Source of the DNA: Pseudoscleropodium purum
Taxonomy: Eukaryota; Streptophyta; Bryopsida; Hypnales; Brachytheciaceae
Reading direction: 5' to 3'
NCBI GenBank assembly: GCA_963969395.1
Contig: OZ017797.1
Location: forward strand, 36,394,001-36,458,000
DNA length: 64,000 nucleotides
The translations under genes and the position numbers were made by a program. The number at the start of each line of letters is the position of its first letter. The first letter of the stretch is position 1. The notes beneath the pieces were generated by a model that did not search any database, was not told the origin of the DNA, and saw nothing but the letters and a program-made list of their open reading frames with translations. This document shows, one piece after another, positions 35,007 through 47,749 of the stretch.

Positions 35007-35202
35007 CCTTGAAAAAAATTTCAGTAAATTTTTGTAGGAAAAAAAAATGAGATTGGCATCTAACCCAAGTTGTTTCATATTTTTTGGATCTTTATGGAAT
35101 AAGTTACAAGATTTTGAAGTTAAAATACAATGGTCATTATAAACAACCACCTCTAGAAATGTGCACTATTGGTATATTGAAGAAAAAAAAATATACCTTT
35201 GT
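35007..35202 (-). repeat. Dispersed repeat family R1, copy 3 (inverted)
   Basis: The reverse complement of this stretch aligns along its length with 1299-1510, including TTCTTCAAT-TACCAA, GTGCACATTTC and GAAACAACTTGGGTTAGATG. A long G-run sits just beyond its left edge. Confidence 0.6.
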
Positions 35203-35304
35203 GTTAGAGGTTATTTTTAGAGGAGGGTCTCTTCTAAAGCAACTTACCTTATGAGCTCTACAAATCTCTTTGTTTGTTGATTCCACTTACCCAGTACCCA
35301 CTAC

Positions 35305-36744
35305 CACTACAAGGAAATGAGCATTTTATGACTGCCAAAATATGACTAGAAATGACTGGCAACTACTTGCAGTCGTATTCTAGGAGTCCTAAACTTTGTG
35401 GAAAAATATAATTGCAAAATATAACTAGCAGTCATATTTTGCCTTTTTACACTACGAGCATATAATATACATCCATTGAGAACAACCAACATTTTATAGG
35501 GAACAATATGGAATATATTACGGAAATACCAATCATATTTGTCAATCATATTTTTTCATATATAACTACATGTAATCATATTCTATAGTCACATTTTTAT
35601 AGGTTCACATTTTTTTTGAAGTTTTTCTTTTCGGGCAGCCTCCTAAAAATTTAGGCAACCTATAAAAATGTAAATAAATTATTTGCTTCATCTTCTTTAT
35701 TTTTTGTTGCTTTTTAACTCTAGTTTCTTCTTCCTCCTTTTGTTTTTTGAAGTTCTAATTGTTGTGTTGTTATATTTTAGTTGTTGTTTAATTATTGAGG
35801 TTCTAATTGTTGTTTCTTAGTTGTTACTAACCTGTTGTTGTTTCTTACATCTTAGTTGTTGTTAGTTTGTTGTTGTTTCATAGTTATTGCTTTATAGTTG
35901 TTGTTTCTTAGTTGATGTTAGTTTATTGTTGTTAGTTAGTTGTTGCTTCTTTGTTGTTAGTTAGTTTTTTATTTTTAATTGTTGTTGGTTTGTTGTTGCT
36001 TCTTAGTTGTTGTTAGTTTGTTGTTGCTTCAAAGTTGTTGCTAGTTTGCTATTGTTTTTTAGTTGTTGTCTCTTATTGCTTCAAAATTGTTACTTCAACG
36101 TTGTTGTTTTAAGATTGTTGCCTTAAGTTGAATCTTAACTCTTGCTTAATTGTTGTCTTTTAGACATTATTTTCTATTGTTTGTTATTTTTTGCCTTTTA
36201 TTATCTTTTATTGCAACTTAACTTGTCTTATTCTTGCTTCTTATTGGTTTTTAGTTTTTATTGCCTCTTATTATATCTTAGCTTTTACTTCTTACTATCT
36301 TTTAGTACTAACTTGAACAAAAAAATGACTTGCTATAGTCATATGCTACATCAACCAAAATATGACTCACTATAGTTATATTCCATATCACTCAAAATAT
36401 GACTCATTGCAATCATATTCCACGTTAGCAAGAATATGACTACGGTAAATCATATTCTACGTAGGATTTTTTTATTTTGCCCAAGTAGTTCATGAAAAAG
36501 TCAAACCTCCAAGGATAGTCAACATATGTGCCATGTTGGCAAATATGTTTAAAAATGGTTTGTTATACCCCAAATCCATATGATTGCAAAATATGACTAC
36601 CTAGTCATATGACTGAAAGTGAATGAGTCAACCCAGTCATGTTACGAGTCATCTATAGTATTTTTTGCTTGAATCACATTTTTTAATTTTATGACTCATT
36701 GCAATCATATTTTGTAGTCATAAATTGCTCATTTTCTAGTAGTG
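35305..36744. mobile_element. Non-autonomous CACTA (En/Spm-type) transposon, complete ends
   Basis: The left end is CACTACAAGGAAATGAGC and the right end is the reverse complement of CACTACTAGAAAATGAGC, extending into matching inverted repeats of about 30 bp (TTTATGACT). The 3-bp TAC lies directly outside both ends (35302-35304 and 36745-36747), the expected CACTA target duplication. Many direct and inverted copies of an ATATGACT / AGTCATAT motif crowd the subterminal regions, like the transposase-binding repeats of En/Spm elements. The interior (about 35690-36330) is a low-complexity TTG/TTA-rich stretch. No transposase is encoded, so mobility would need a helper element. Confidence 0.82.
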
Positions 36745-36967
36745 TACAAAGTAGAATATCCAACACACTCAACAATATGTCGGCTACTATTCATAGTCAA
36801 GGATACTATTCATGCACTCATTATTATTGCTTGTTTAATGAGTTGTTGGAATGGCAAAATTTCAACAAAAAATCCCTAAATTGGTGAGGGCATGGAATTG
36901 ATGGAAAGGTTGATAAACAAAACTGAAGGATTCATACCAAGCTCATTTTCTGGAAGGCCTACTCAAG

Positions 36968-37079
36968 ACTTTTATCCCTAACATGTAGGGAGGGAAGAGC
37001 ATTTTTAGCCTAGGCACACCAAGAGTTAAAGTGATTAGTTATTTAGTATCAATGATAGTACATGTTAGGGATAAAAGTC
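36968..37079. repeat. Perfect 21-bp inverted repeat pair
   Basis: The arms at 36968-36988 and 37059-37079 are exact reverse complements (first arm starts GACTTTTATCCCTAACATG), enclosing about 70 bp. This is probably a very small foldback element; no target duplication was identified. Confidence 0.6.
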
Positions 37080-37391
37080 ATGAGGTATTGGGAGCCCTTT
37101 TACATCCTTGAAAAAAGGTAAACCATCAATTACCACTACTTCTTGCTACTATGCATAATTACTACTATTACTCAACCGGTCAAAATTTCACATTTTCTTA
37201 TTGGCAAGTAAAAGGAGGTTCTAATGCGCCAAAAAAATATGATATTTAGATATCATATGTAGAAGTTAGGAAGGGTCAAAGTTTTTTTGGTAGAGGTTCT
37301 AAAACCATTTCTTCAACATAAATACATATTGAATTTGGAAATGTACACAAAGTGACGATGGCATGTATAAGTAGAGTGCTATTTTAGGTCA

Positions 37392-37560
37392 ATGAGTTCC
37401 ATTTGGAGTAGGGTGTAGAGTTTTAGAGGCTTCAATAAAAATATACATATCTAAAAATATAGAATTTTTTTTACTTAGACATATATTTCATTACGTGAAT
37501 TTTTTTTAAAAAAATTTTGTATATAAGAAGTTAGAATTTGATTGGTGCAATAATTGTAAC
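37392..37560 (+). repeat. Dispersed repeat family R2, copy 2 (CpG-depleted)
   Basis: Aligns with 34711-34880. Many differences are C-to-T or G-to-A at former CpG sites, consistent with decay of a methylated repeat. No ORF. Confidence 0.65.
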
Positions 37561-39952
37561 ATTGAATTGTTTACCAATTAGGCAAGGGTCCTTTTTGCAT
37601 CTTTGAAAGGGGAATCCTTATAGTCAACAAAATTGTCTTGTATGACTCCTTAGACCAACCCCAATCCTTGAATTAAATGATAAAGTACCTAATAAAGTAT
37701 CTAACAAAGTATAATACCTTCTAAGCATGGGAAGACTATTGCCTTGTTATACAATGTTAATATGAAGAGCACTATAATTCCACATATCTTTTCCAAGTAT
37801 TTAACAAAGTATAAAACTTTCCAAGTATGGGAAAGATAACATTGCTTGGTTGTAAAATGTTATGAAGGTTGAAGGATGTAATTTTAACTTGGAAGGATGG
37901 AGCTTATGACCATGTTTTCAAAGTTCAAGCTTCTCTATATTTCATCTTTTAATTTGTTACAATCAATGAAAGAATTTTTTTTTAATTTTTTAATTTTATT
38001 TTAAAGATGAAATCATCTTTCTTCTATAAGTTACAAAGTTCTTCAATTCTATTGTAAAGATTTAAAATTACTATGAAATTTTGCTAAAAAAGGGGGAAAA
38101 AAATCATATCAAATGTACAAATTAGTTCATAAAAATTTGAAAATTTCACCATAGGCATATATTGTAGTGAATAAAATCCCATGCCATTCTACAAATAAAA
38201 AAATTAGTTCATTGTGGTGAGTACTCAAATTTGAATTCACAATAAAATATTCTATCTCAAGAAAATTCTAGACTTTTCAAATTAGAGTAAAAACTAGACT
38301 TGATCAACTTTAATTCTTTAGCTTGGATCAAATTAATTAAATATCATTTTCAATAGTGAAATTTGGATCTCGAATAAAGATCTAAAAATTGAAATGTACA
38401 AGGTGATCCACAGCACACATTTATAGAAAAAATATGCAAGACCTACAAGAAAGAGCAAGTGGACTACCAACAAAAAAAATAGATGAAAATTTGTACTTTC
38501 ATATCCTTTAATATATTAATTCATCCATGAATTCAAGTCTCCTCCTATGTTACCAATCCAATATTTATGTACGAGGTCCTTGCAATTCTACTGGTACTTC
38601 TGCCTGCCAACAGGGTTTCCGCGAAGGTACTTGGAGCTTACTCGTATAGGCAACTCGACCCAGGAGTTTCCAAATTCTCTTCCACAAAATTCAGAAGGTT
38701 ACTCGAGGTTGATATAACTAAGGCGGCCACTGTACGGTTTACTAAGTACTAGTGAACAATATAAACAACAAAAAAGGAGTCAAGTACTGACAGAGAAACC
38801 ATGAGACTATTTTAGTGCTCTTCATGTCACACAGATCAGCACAACCGTGCCTAACATAATCGAAGCAGCTATTGAGAAAGCTTCAGGCTCACGTAAATTG
38901 ATGTACTGTGCACCACTGTCACTCATGAAGTTATTACTTACAAACCTGTTGAAAGGTGCAGCAAATTTCTACCGTGTACATAATCTTTCGGTAAATCTAA
39001 GGAATGGGAAATCTATGCGCTTCAATTTATCGGTGGTTCAGCTGACCAACAATGATTTGACTCTGCATCACTACATCGGAATAGAAGAGCTACTTGCCTC
39101 CTAGCAAGGGACTCACATCCAGCATCGCTTGAACCCTACGCCTCACAAGGTTGTTGCTCGAGTCGAGAAGCATCAATTTAGTCTCGACAGATGCCGACAG
39201 ATTTAACACTGCAAGACACTGATATACTTTGTGGCTAGAATGTAAGTACTCAAATGAAGGGTATAAACTATGCCCATGCCTGCACTTAGTGGGGCCTAAG
39301 TGAAAACTGGTTTATACACGGTAATTGAGAGAAAAAAATAGTGGGACAATGTGGAACTTACCGATCTCGGTAGTCGGGATTCTCAAACTTTATACAACTC
39401 ATACAAGCTTCAGCTTCCGGAAACTGACTGAAACAATAAAAGCTCACAGGGTAAATTAGTAAGGGATCTTGTCTTGGAGCTGTTGGTGCAGACCACAACA
39501 AATAGTCTGTAGGGTTGTAAGTCTGACATTACGTCATTCGCTAGCTTGAGTCAGGTACTCCAGGTGACACGAGCTTGGCAGTGCCTCAAATTTAGAATGA
39601 ACGGGTCAGGTATCTAAAGATCGGAACCATTTCTAGAAGGCTAAATTCAACCCATTCATTAGAGGGCAGACTTCCCAATCATGAGAAGGGACATCATAAC
39701 TGAGATAGTTTTGCATGTTTGTGAAGTCCTTCACCAGAAGCTTGCAGTAATGCCCATTGCGAAGAGGAAACCCGAAGCAGAAAAATGAGTCTTCTCGTTC
39801 GCCTTCACAGAAATCGACCCTTCCAACGAATGTTTACAATAAAGAGAAAAGAAGGGTGCGAAAAAGGCAAGTGACCTGAAACAGATCGATACGCCAAGGG
39901 CTTCCTCAGTAGTAATGAACTCAAAAAACGCGTATGTGAAGTCTGTTGAGTC
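37561..39952. other. Intergenic DNA, probable 3' UTR of the Sec39 gene at the right
   Basis: AT-rich up to about 38.5 kb with nothing recognised. The less AT-rich part, 38540-39952, lies directly behind the stop of the minus-strand Sec39 gene and may be its 3' UTR. Plus-strand ORFs 38567-38752 and 38847-39104 show no recognisable features. Confidence 0.45.
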
Positions 39953-42900
39953 TCACGGTTCGGTAGATTCCAGAGGCTTCATGTCCTTGGCAAGCACAGC
40001 CAATCCTGCCTGTGGAGCTTCTTTCATGCGATCAGCAAGGTGCTGCATAGAGAATGGCAGGTACAAACTTCTCCGAGCGTTCGCCAAATACCGCTCTGCA
40101 TCTGCATTGGATTCGCACAGGAACTCCATGTATCGCTTGAGAGCTATATATGATGCACTCCAAACAGTAAGAGAAGGTGGCACACGCATAAATTGCAATA
40201 CTAGCGCACCAGCTACGGGATGCAGCCTGGCCCGAGTAAGCTCCGCAACAAATAGGGGGAAGGCAACCAGGTAGAGGGGGTTGTCCTGGATTGTGAAGCT
40301 CAATCCTTGAGCCTCTTCCAATTGATGATTTTGCAATTGACCCGCCAGAAGTCCCAGAGTCCAACAAAGTGCATCGAAAAGCCTAGAGAATCTAGAATTT
40401 CCAGCCACTGTGGGCAGAACACCTGCTGCCAGTACAAGCCCAATCATTTCTTCATCCACACTTGTGGTCTTTCGATTGACCGTTCCAGACTGAAATCCAC
40501 CTTGAAAGGAATCTAGCGCATCCGTTTGAGAGCTGGCGCTGAGTTCGTCTTCGAGAGCACCTAGCATGGTCATTTGAAGGGAATTATAGGGAAGTAGAAG
40601 GGAGAATTTGAGAGCAGATGAAATGCTACGAGATTTGACGTCTGATATCAGCTCATCAGCTTCGGCTTCAGTAAGGATGGCAGTAGAAGGATGTGCTAAT
40701 CCTCCATCCAGAACCTGTAAAGCCTCATTTAAGAGACCAGCAACCGTCAACTTTTGTAGAATGCTTTTCCAACATAGATGTAATGCATGAATTTTTATGT
40801 CATTATCACATTCTTCCCAACCTTCCCCCCACTCAGATCCGTCATCCACCTCGGAATATTCCTTAGTTGACTCCGCTTCAAAAATAATATTCCACTCCTT
40901 CAAAAGAGAACTCAAAGCTAGCAAGTGCTCATTTGTCGAGGCATCTGCTAGGAGATCGGTGAACAAGGAAGTGGCTGCATCTACCGAAGCGAGATCATCA
41001 CTTGTTATATGTCTGTCCGGCCACAAGGGACGAACCAACTCGGTAGATCTAGAGGTCGCGAGGTCACTTGGAGACGGAAATGCAGCATCAGTGTCTCTGG
41101 ATCCTTCAACTTCCTCCTCTGGTTGTTCCTCAAGTTGCTCAATGGAAGAGGCATTCCAATCACTCCAAATTAATGGAAGACCATCTCGACCAACCAGATG
41201 CCCCATACGGAAGGCTGATTGAAGCTCCAGTACAGAGCTCCGCATGGGCTGAGTATTATGAGCAAAATCAGTCAGCCGCTTCCAAACAAGCTCCCTAGTC
41301 TCAGATAAAAGATTACGCCAAGGTGAGTGCTCCTCTAAATCCCTTCCACCGTCATCGACACTCAGCGAACCCAACACCCCTAACAATCTGTCCATGTTAC
41401 TACTGTCATCCTTGGTACGCAAGGCTGGTTCATTAGTCTCCAAAGCTGAGACTAAGGTCAGCAAGTAGATTTTGATTATGTACTGTTGGAAACCTCCACA
41501 CAAAGAGTCCAGTTTGACACCAGTAAACTGTCCAACCTCCTTGGCCACGCAGCTACAATCTCTCTGAACCGGGTCATTTTCCACACTAGTACTTTGAGGG
41601 TCAAGTGCTACCAAACAGTTTATGACTACCAGCACAGCTCTCAACGAACAACCGGCCGCCACCATTTGCATTAGAAACTTCGCAGAAGCATCAAGAGATT
41701 TTCCCTCTGTGAAATGTTCAGCAGGATGAGAGATCGGAGACACAAGGTTTTCATCCAAAAAAGGTGACTGTGCCTCCCTCATGACATCATTTCCGACATC
41801 CCAACTTTGCCGCCTAGTGACGATATTCTGCATCCAAAGCTGCAGCATGATAGTCACTGCCTCTCGGCTGGAAATTCTTTCTTGATGGATCGTATCTGAT
41901 ACAGGAAGACCCAAGTTGTGGCAGTTCTGAACCTTATTTGCATCCTTCCACTCCGCCAGCAACTGCCCTATTGACTCCTCGTCACAATGAGAAAGTGAAA
42001 AGCCAAGTAATTGTGTACGTATCGTAGGATCAACGCTCTCTGACTGTGAACCTCGAGCGAGAGCAGCACATAAATCCCATATTTCACCGTGGTTCTTTTT
42101 CACGAGACTAAGACAGAGGTCTTGCGCAAGGGCGAAGTCTCCCGCTCCAGCTGCCTCTCGAGCAATGGCAGCTTCGACTCTAGCAATATCATTGGGAGAG
42201 TTCAACCCAAGGAGCATCGCCACTTCCATGAGTTCAGGAAGATTGAGGTAAGCATCTGAACGTGCTAATAAAGCCATTCGCATTACATCCATTCTGTCCT
42301 TCACCTGGCGAAATTCAAGTGGCAAGAGAGAAACTCCTAGCATCGGCAACTTGACGGTGACGGCTTCTATAACATTTTCCTCTGCAGTCACAGCCAGGTT
42401 CCTTGAAAGCAGAGCAAGACAATTTCTTGCCATCTCAATCTGCAGCAGCCATTCCAAAATATCTTCATAAACTCTTTAATCTAATCTGGGATTTTAATGT
42501 TGACAAGAGTTGCCTAGATTAATCAGCCTAAGATTCAGAGTTCAACACGCCTCCTATAATACACAAGATTCAGTACAGTAACTGGTGCTCAAGTCAGTCC
42601 CAGAACGTCATGGTAAAGCTCTGAAGATGGGAGACCTCATGGTCCTGCTTGATCAGATCACAACAACGGGAAACCAAAGGTTGGTACACTCACGTCTGGT
42701 GAATCTAAGGACGCAGCAGAGTAGAAGAATTCGCGAGCAGCCTCCAATACAACAGTTTCTGCCTTGTCAGGATGCAGTGACATGCTTCCGGTGCCCGACA
42801 AGTAATTTTTGGCCAAAGAATACTTTCCAGCATGCAGTAAACCTCGGCACAACTCAGCCAGCATGTACTCCTTCTCAATAAAAGGGAAAGCCTTTTCCTG

Positions 42901-45900
42901 CAGTGTACAGAGATCATGCCATAGAACCATCCATTCACTGTCGGATCTTGCTGACTGTCGACGAGAAAATTTCCAAAGAAGAGTCCCAAGGAGCTGCTTC
43001 ACTCTATCCACATCTCCTTCACATTTCGCCAAATAACTTATTGGTGTTTCAACCTGTAAAAAAAAAAGTTAGAGAACTTCTCCCGCCTGGTCACATACAT
43101 TCGTACCCCAATTTGAGATATGGTTCAAATGTAAACTCATCGGGCATCGGAAAGCCAATTGGGTGCAGATAAAGTTAGATGAGTCCATCAGAAGCATACT
43201 GATTCTAAGTTCACTCAAGATCCTCAATTACATGCGTGAAGTGCAGCGTTTACTAAATTAAATACAAGGCCCAGTCAACTCAATAAGCAACTTGGATGCA
43301 CACTGCAATTGCCCTGTTAAGCACACTCTTTGAGCTCACAGAGAGAATATCATGCCTCGAGGATCCAGTGCGTTTAACAGGATCTGGCAGTCAAACTTCT
43401 CTCACATAGTCAACTTGTGGTATCAACTCACGTAGTTGGTGACAGCAGTTTTAAATCTTCTACGAGACATTCTTGATACAGAGCAAAAGCATTTCGTCGC
43501 ACGTTTCACCCCCGAATCTAATATAGCAGAACCCTTTTCCTGAAGTTAATACACTGAAGTGTGGTTTTGACATTGTGGGCGTGTTTATAAAGAACAAGAA
43601 ACATGAATTTGGTATTTACCTGATAAAGAGACAAAAGTCGAGCAGACTCCACTAGTGCCTCAGCTCGTTGAAGTCTGGGATCACTCAGAACCAAACTAGC
43701 TCTGAGATTGCTACCTTCACTCTCCATGTCAGGGACTGGTTTACTGCTCACAGAACTCCGGAAACGGCTTACTAATCCCTTCCTCAGCCCCCCTCTGCGT
43801 GGGGAATCTTGGAAAGGAGCACTTGAAGCGTCCGCGCTGTGACCAAACCTGGCTAAAATAGACTTCATCAGCGGCCACCGATCAAGCGCTGGGCACAAGT
43901 AGATGCAGTCAACTGCCACTCCAACCATCTCTGACTCGCTTGCAAATAGTCCATTCCCATGCACACCGTTTGCAGCTTCCTCAAAAACAGCGGCACATAG
44001 CTCAAGCTTGTTCTTCTGAGCTGCGTCTCTCAACCAAGTGGCTAACAAAGAGTATCCAGATGCTAAAGGCTCATCTCGCGATAATGATGACGGAGATAAC
44101 TGGTGGTGCTGCCGCCGCAGAAAGGGAAGAGCCTGCTCTCTCAGTCTGTCCACTATAGAGTCGGCTTGAGCCCCTTCCAGCATCACCTGAAACTTTTCGT
44201 ACTGACTCAGTGATTCCCACCCTTCTAAGTCCAAAACCAATGTTGAATCTTCAGAGGTATCACTGGTCAAGACTACCTTAATCAGGTCAGATACATCCTC
44301 AAACAGCGAGTCTAATCCTTTCACACCTTTTCGCTGACCCCAGTCCAGCAAAGACAAGGTATTTTCCAGCTGTCCACTTATTCTATCAATTGTTCGTGCC
44401 CGATTCTTGTACCATTCTACAATTTCCGATTCTGCGGGCCATAAAAGACCCTGCGTCAAGTTTATCATATGCTCAGTGCTTTCTAATAGATTCACGTCAC
44501 CCACCATATGACCAAGTGTGTCCCTGACAGTGTTCAGTCTTGCAACTGTCTTCTTATTCTCAACCCAGTCACAATCTCCGCGAACAACGAAAGCCTGTGG
44601 GGCCATAACTTCTGGTAGAAGCTTAGAATAGCTGTGAGGTGGAAGGGTCTCAGGTAGTGCATCTAAAATACTCAGCACAGATGGAGCCAACGAGTACCTG
44701 TGGCGCTTAAAGAGCACATCCAGAGCTCCAATCCTTCCCCCTTCAGCATATTCACATGCGACACTCCGTAGGTTCGCCGAGCAGAAATACGCATACTCCT
44801 TTGGAAAATACCTGCTCACGAAAAACAAATGCCAAACTTACAAAAACAACACGAAAAGGGATTCAGAATAAATGAATAGGCAGGACAACAGGTAGGACCA
44901 AGAGGGTTCATACCAATAGGCATGAAACACTCACCTGCCGTTATGCATTCCCAAGAACGTTTCCAGCCGGTCCTTACGCTGTAGTAGCCGGAGCCGCTCA
45001 TAACGAAACCACCAAGAGTCTACATCACTACCTTCCTTCTCATTCCTATATCGCTCGGTCTCGACAAGACCGTATAAGAGCACGGCCTCCATGGCCTCCT
45101 GAGTAGGACAAACTCTGGTTCGACACTCACTTACAACCCACTTTCGGTCTTGCAATTTAGCAAGATTCTCGCGGATGGCAAGCCGGCCAAAATCAGTCAT
45201 TCCCCAGCGAGCTTTGTACACTTCGTCCACATTTAGGCCATAATTAGAAGCCAATCTCAAAGCAGTAGAATAACTTCCTTCGGCAATTTTCACATGAAAC
45301 ATTTCTTCCCTGGTACGTTCCACTATTGACCAAAGCTTCCATTCTCGACCACTATCCCGCTCGTTCACAGGTTTAGTGTCTCCAGTCTCAGCATCCTCCT
45401 TATTGCCAACACGATCAAGCACAAAGGTTTGACCTCTCGCACCTCGCGCAAGCCGACAACCATATGAGAAAGAAGGTGAAGGTTCATCAAACACTGGAAC
45501 CAAACTAGGTGATAGAACTTTGTCAACAGTTCCATCACGCCTTGCGACCATCAATGCCTCATTTAAAGTCCACTCTACATCCGTGACATCATTCCTGCTG
45601 AGCGCTCTGCCTTGCACAGAGCTGTCCCCTTCAAGCTCAGTCTCTTCCATCTTCCCTGAGACTGAATTTCTGGACAGCACATGTAATCTACCTGATCCAT
45701 CCACAATAGCTACAAAACTAGCACTTGGAGATGCGCGCACAACTAGTCTCTGCTCAACCACGTCCTTCCCGCTGGACCACCATCGAGAACCACGACCTCC
45801 TTGTTGGACCTCTAAATTGCTCCATAACAGTTGTGGTTCAGGTGACAACTTCCACAAAGACAGAGTGTAATTTCCTGCACACACAAATCCATCAAATTCA

Positions 45901-47323
45901 ATCCACCATGCCCCCATGCGATAGAAACTCAAATGGAGCGTGCTCAAGAATCCCTGAAAAACTGCTCATTCACAAGGAGGGTCCGGGGGAGCCCCTACAG
46001 TAATGCTCGCAGGACAACACAATAAAAACTGCATCGGAATAGGTAACCATAATACCTTGAGACGAATCTTTCGAGGGTGGTTGTCCAGGACCAACAAGGA
46101 ATAACAACGCTTCACCAATGTGAAAGTCAAACCCTAAGACTCCACCCGGATGTTGCTTTTTGGCACTCCACTGCACCGTCGATGCAGTTGCTGCCTCGTA
46201 CTTGTCCGTCTTGCGAGTATGGTAAAGCATTCCATCGGACGATAGTATCACTACCTCATACCTGCACACTCCAAACACTAAAAATGAGACTAAACCTCCT
46301 GACGATTAACAAGCTCAAAATGTCTGTAAATTAAGTCTCCGTACGAGAATCGAAACAGTAAGATGGACAGCGATTCTCACGATCAACATCCACAACCACA
46401 ACTTCTGATCTTCCAGCAGCAATTACATGACAATGTTTGGATCTTACCTTTTGTCCGATGTGCGATACGCAGCAAGACCACGAACTTCACCACATTTGGC
46501 TAGGGTCAGGCTGTCCACCTCCTGTCCGCTAGCACTGAGATAGCGAAGATTTCCCGAAGAGGTGACTACCACGAGCATATCCCAATCCTCCAACCACACT
46601 CCCTGTACGAATGCTTCCGATGCCCCTACAGTCCCACAATATAACTGTTAAGAATATTTATAATTAGGTTAGATTTAATTCTACAGTTGAAATTTATACA
46701 GAAGAGTCAGAATCATTAGGTGTATACGTTATATCAGCTAAAACTCTCGCCGAATTCCAAATTGCAAGCTCGGTAAGGAATATTTCTTCTGAGGGTCAAT
46801 TTAAATCTTAAGTCGACATTTCTTAAGTGACACTGAAGAGTCATGGTCATTAGGTATAGAAGTTATATCAGCACAAAGCCCTCGCCGAATTCCGAATTGC
46901 ATGCTCTGTGCAGCTGAAGATGAGCCAAAATTACCTCGATAGACTCCCACGGGGTGTTTGAAGCCATCCACATCGGACAGTATGACGACCGTGCCGTGGT
47001 GCAGGATGGAGACGAACTTGGCCGAGGAGGAAACAATGGGACGCGGGAGGGCTCCATCTAGCTCTGATATCGCACCTGCACAACCAGCGGTGAGGTTAAG
47101 AAAAGAAAAAGAATTTCGAGGCGGAAGCGGGGGAAGAGCGGCAAGGGGGGGATGGGAAAGGGATCACACCTGTAGAACGGACCCAAGGATTGAGACGGTG
47201 CCAGAAGGGGCTGGCGAAGGCGGGGCTGGGAAGATCATTGGGATCCGGAGGAGAGAGGGAAGAGAGCGGGAAGAGTTGGAATTGAGAAGGGGAAGGGGAG
47301 GGGGAGGGGGAGGGAGGGGCCAT
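39953..47323 (-). CDS. MIP2/NBAS-type Sec39-domain protein of the Golgi-ER tethering complex (eight exons)
   Basis: Minus-strand exons: 47323-47170, 47075-46935, 46625-46448, 46261 to about 46048, 45953-44935, 44811-43620, 43053-42694 and 42439-39953, giving about 1914 residues. The N-terminal ~570 residues have a Pro/Ser-rich start followed by WD-like beta-propeller sequence. The rest is the helical Sec39 region, with YFPKEYAYFCSANLRS, LCRGLLHAGKYSLAKNYL, then VTVKLPMLGVSLLPLEFRQ and EAAIAREAAGAGDF. These match my memory of plant MAG2-interacting protein 2 and animal NBAS, which with MAG2 and MIP1/3 tether Golgi-derived vesicles at the ER. The C-terminus looks complete. The protein is shorter than the ~2,370-2,400 residues usual in the family. 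The exon 4/5 junction is uncertain: the best-looking donor (after 46056) paired with the acceptor before 45953 shifts the frame, while a weaker donor at 46047 restores it. Confidence 0.88.
46701..46909. repeat. Direct repeat pair in Sec39-gene intron 2
   Basis: Two ~74-bp copies (46701-46773 and 46835-46909), 134 bp apart, share GAAGAGTCA, TCATTAGGT, GTTATATCAGC and CTCGCCGAATTCC-AATTGCA. Together they fill most of the intron between exons 2 and 3. This looks like a local duplication with no coding role. Confidence 0.75.
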
Positions 47324-47749
47324 GGTGGCACGCATCAATCCACAGCGATGCAACAACAAGCCATGGCCGCAAGGGCACGAAGTCCCCGAAACAGACAGAG
47401 AGAGAAGCGGAGAAACAAGAACAAGAAGCAGAAGTCGACGAAGAAGTGGAGCACATCATCGACGACGACGAAGCACAACTCCCGTCCGTCCAGGTCCGGC
47501 CACTCTGCAACGAATTGTCCTATTAGTGCGGATGCAATATTAGTGTCACGTACAACATTAATGCCAGTACAATTTTTATGTTTTTTTTGGATATTGATAC
47601 AATATTGGTACATATTATTGTATTATACCATTATCCAAAATAATATATAAAAAATAGTTTGACTATAATAATTTATTGTCAATTGCACTACTTGGACAAA
47701 TTAGTGTAGATGAATCATCAAAGTTTGAGGCAACAAAAAGAGGAGGTAC

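Noticed and set aside
36142..36375. 77-codon leucine/tyrosine-rich ORF inside the CACTA element
   Set aside because: Product of the TTG/TTA-rich core; not a credible membrane protein or transposase.
38567..39104. Two plus-strand ORFs behind the Sec39 gene
   Set aside because: No motifs and no splice linkage. They lie where the minus-strand gene's 3' UTR is expected.
46958..47650. 230-codon plus-strand ORF over the first exons of the Sec39 gene
   Set aside because: Antisense shadow of the Pro/Ser-rich first exon; low-complexity Arg/Gly composition.
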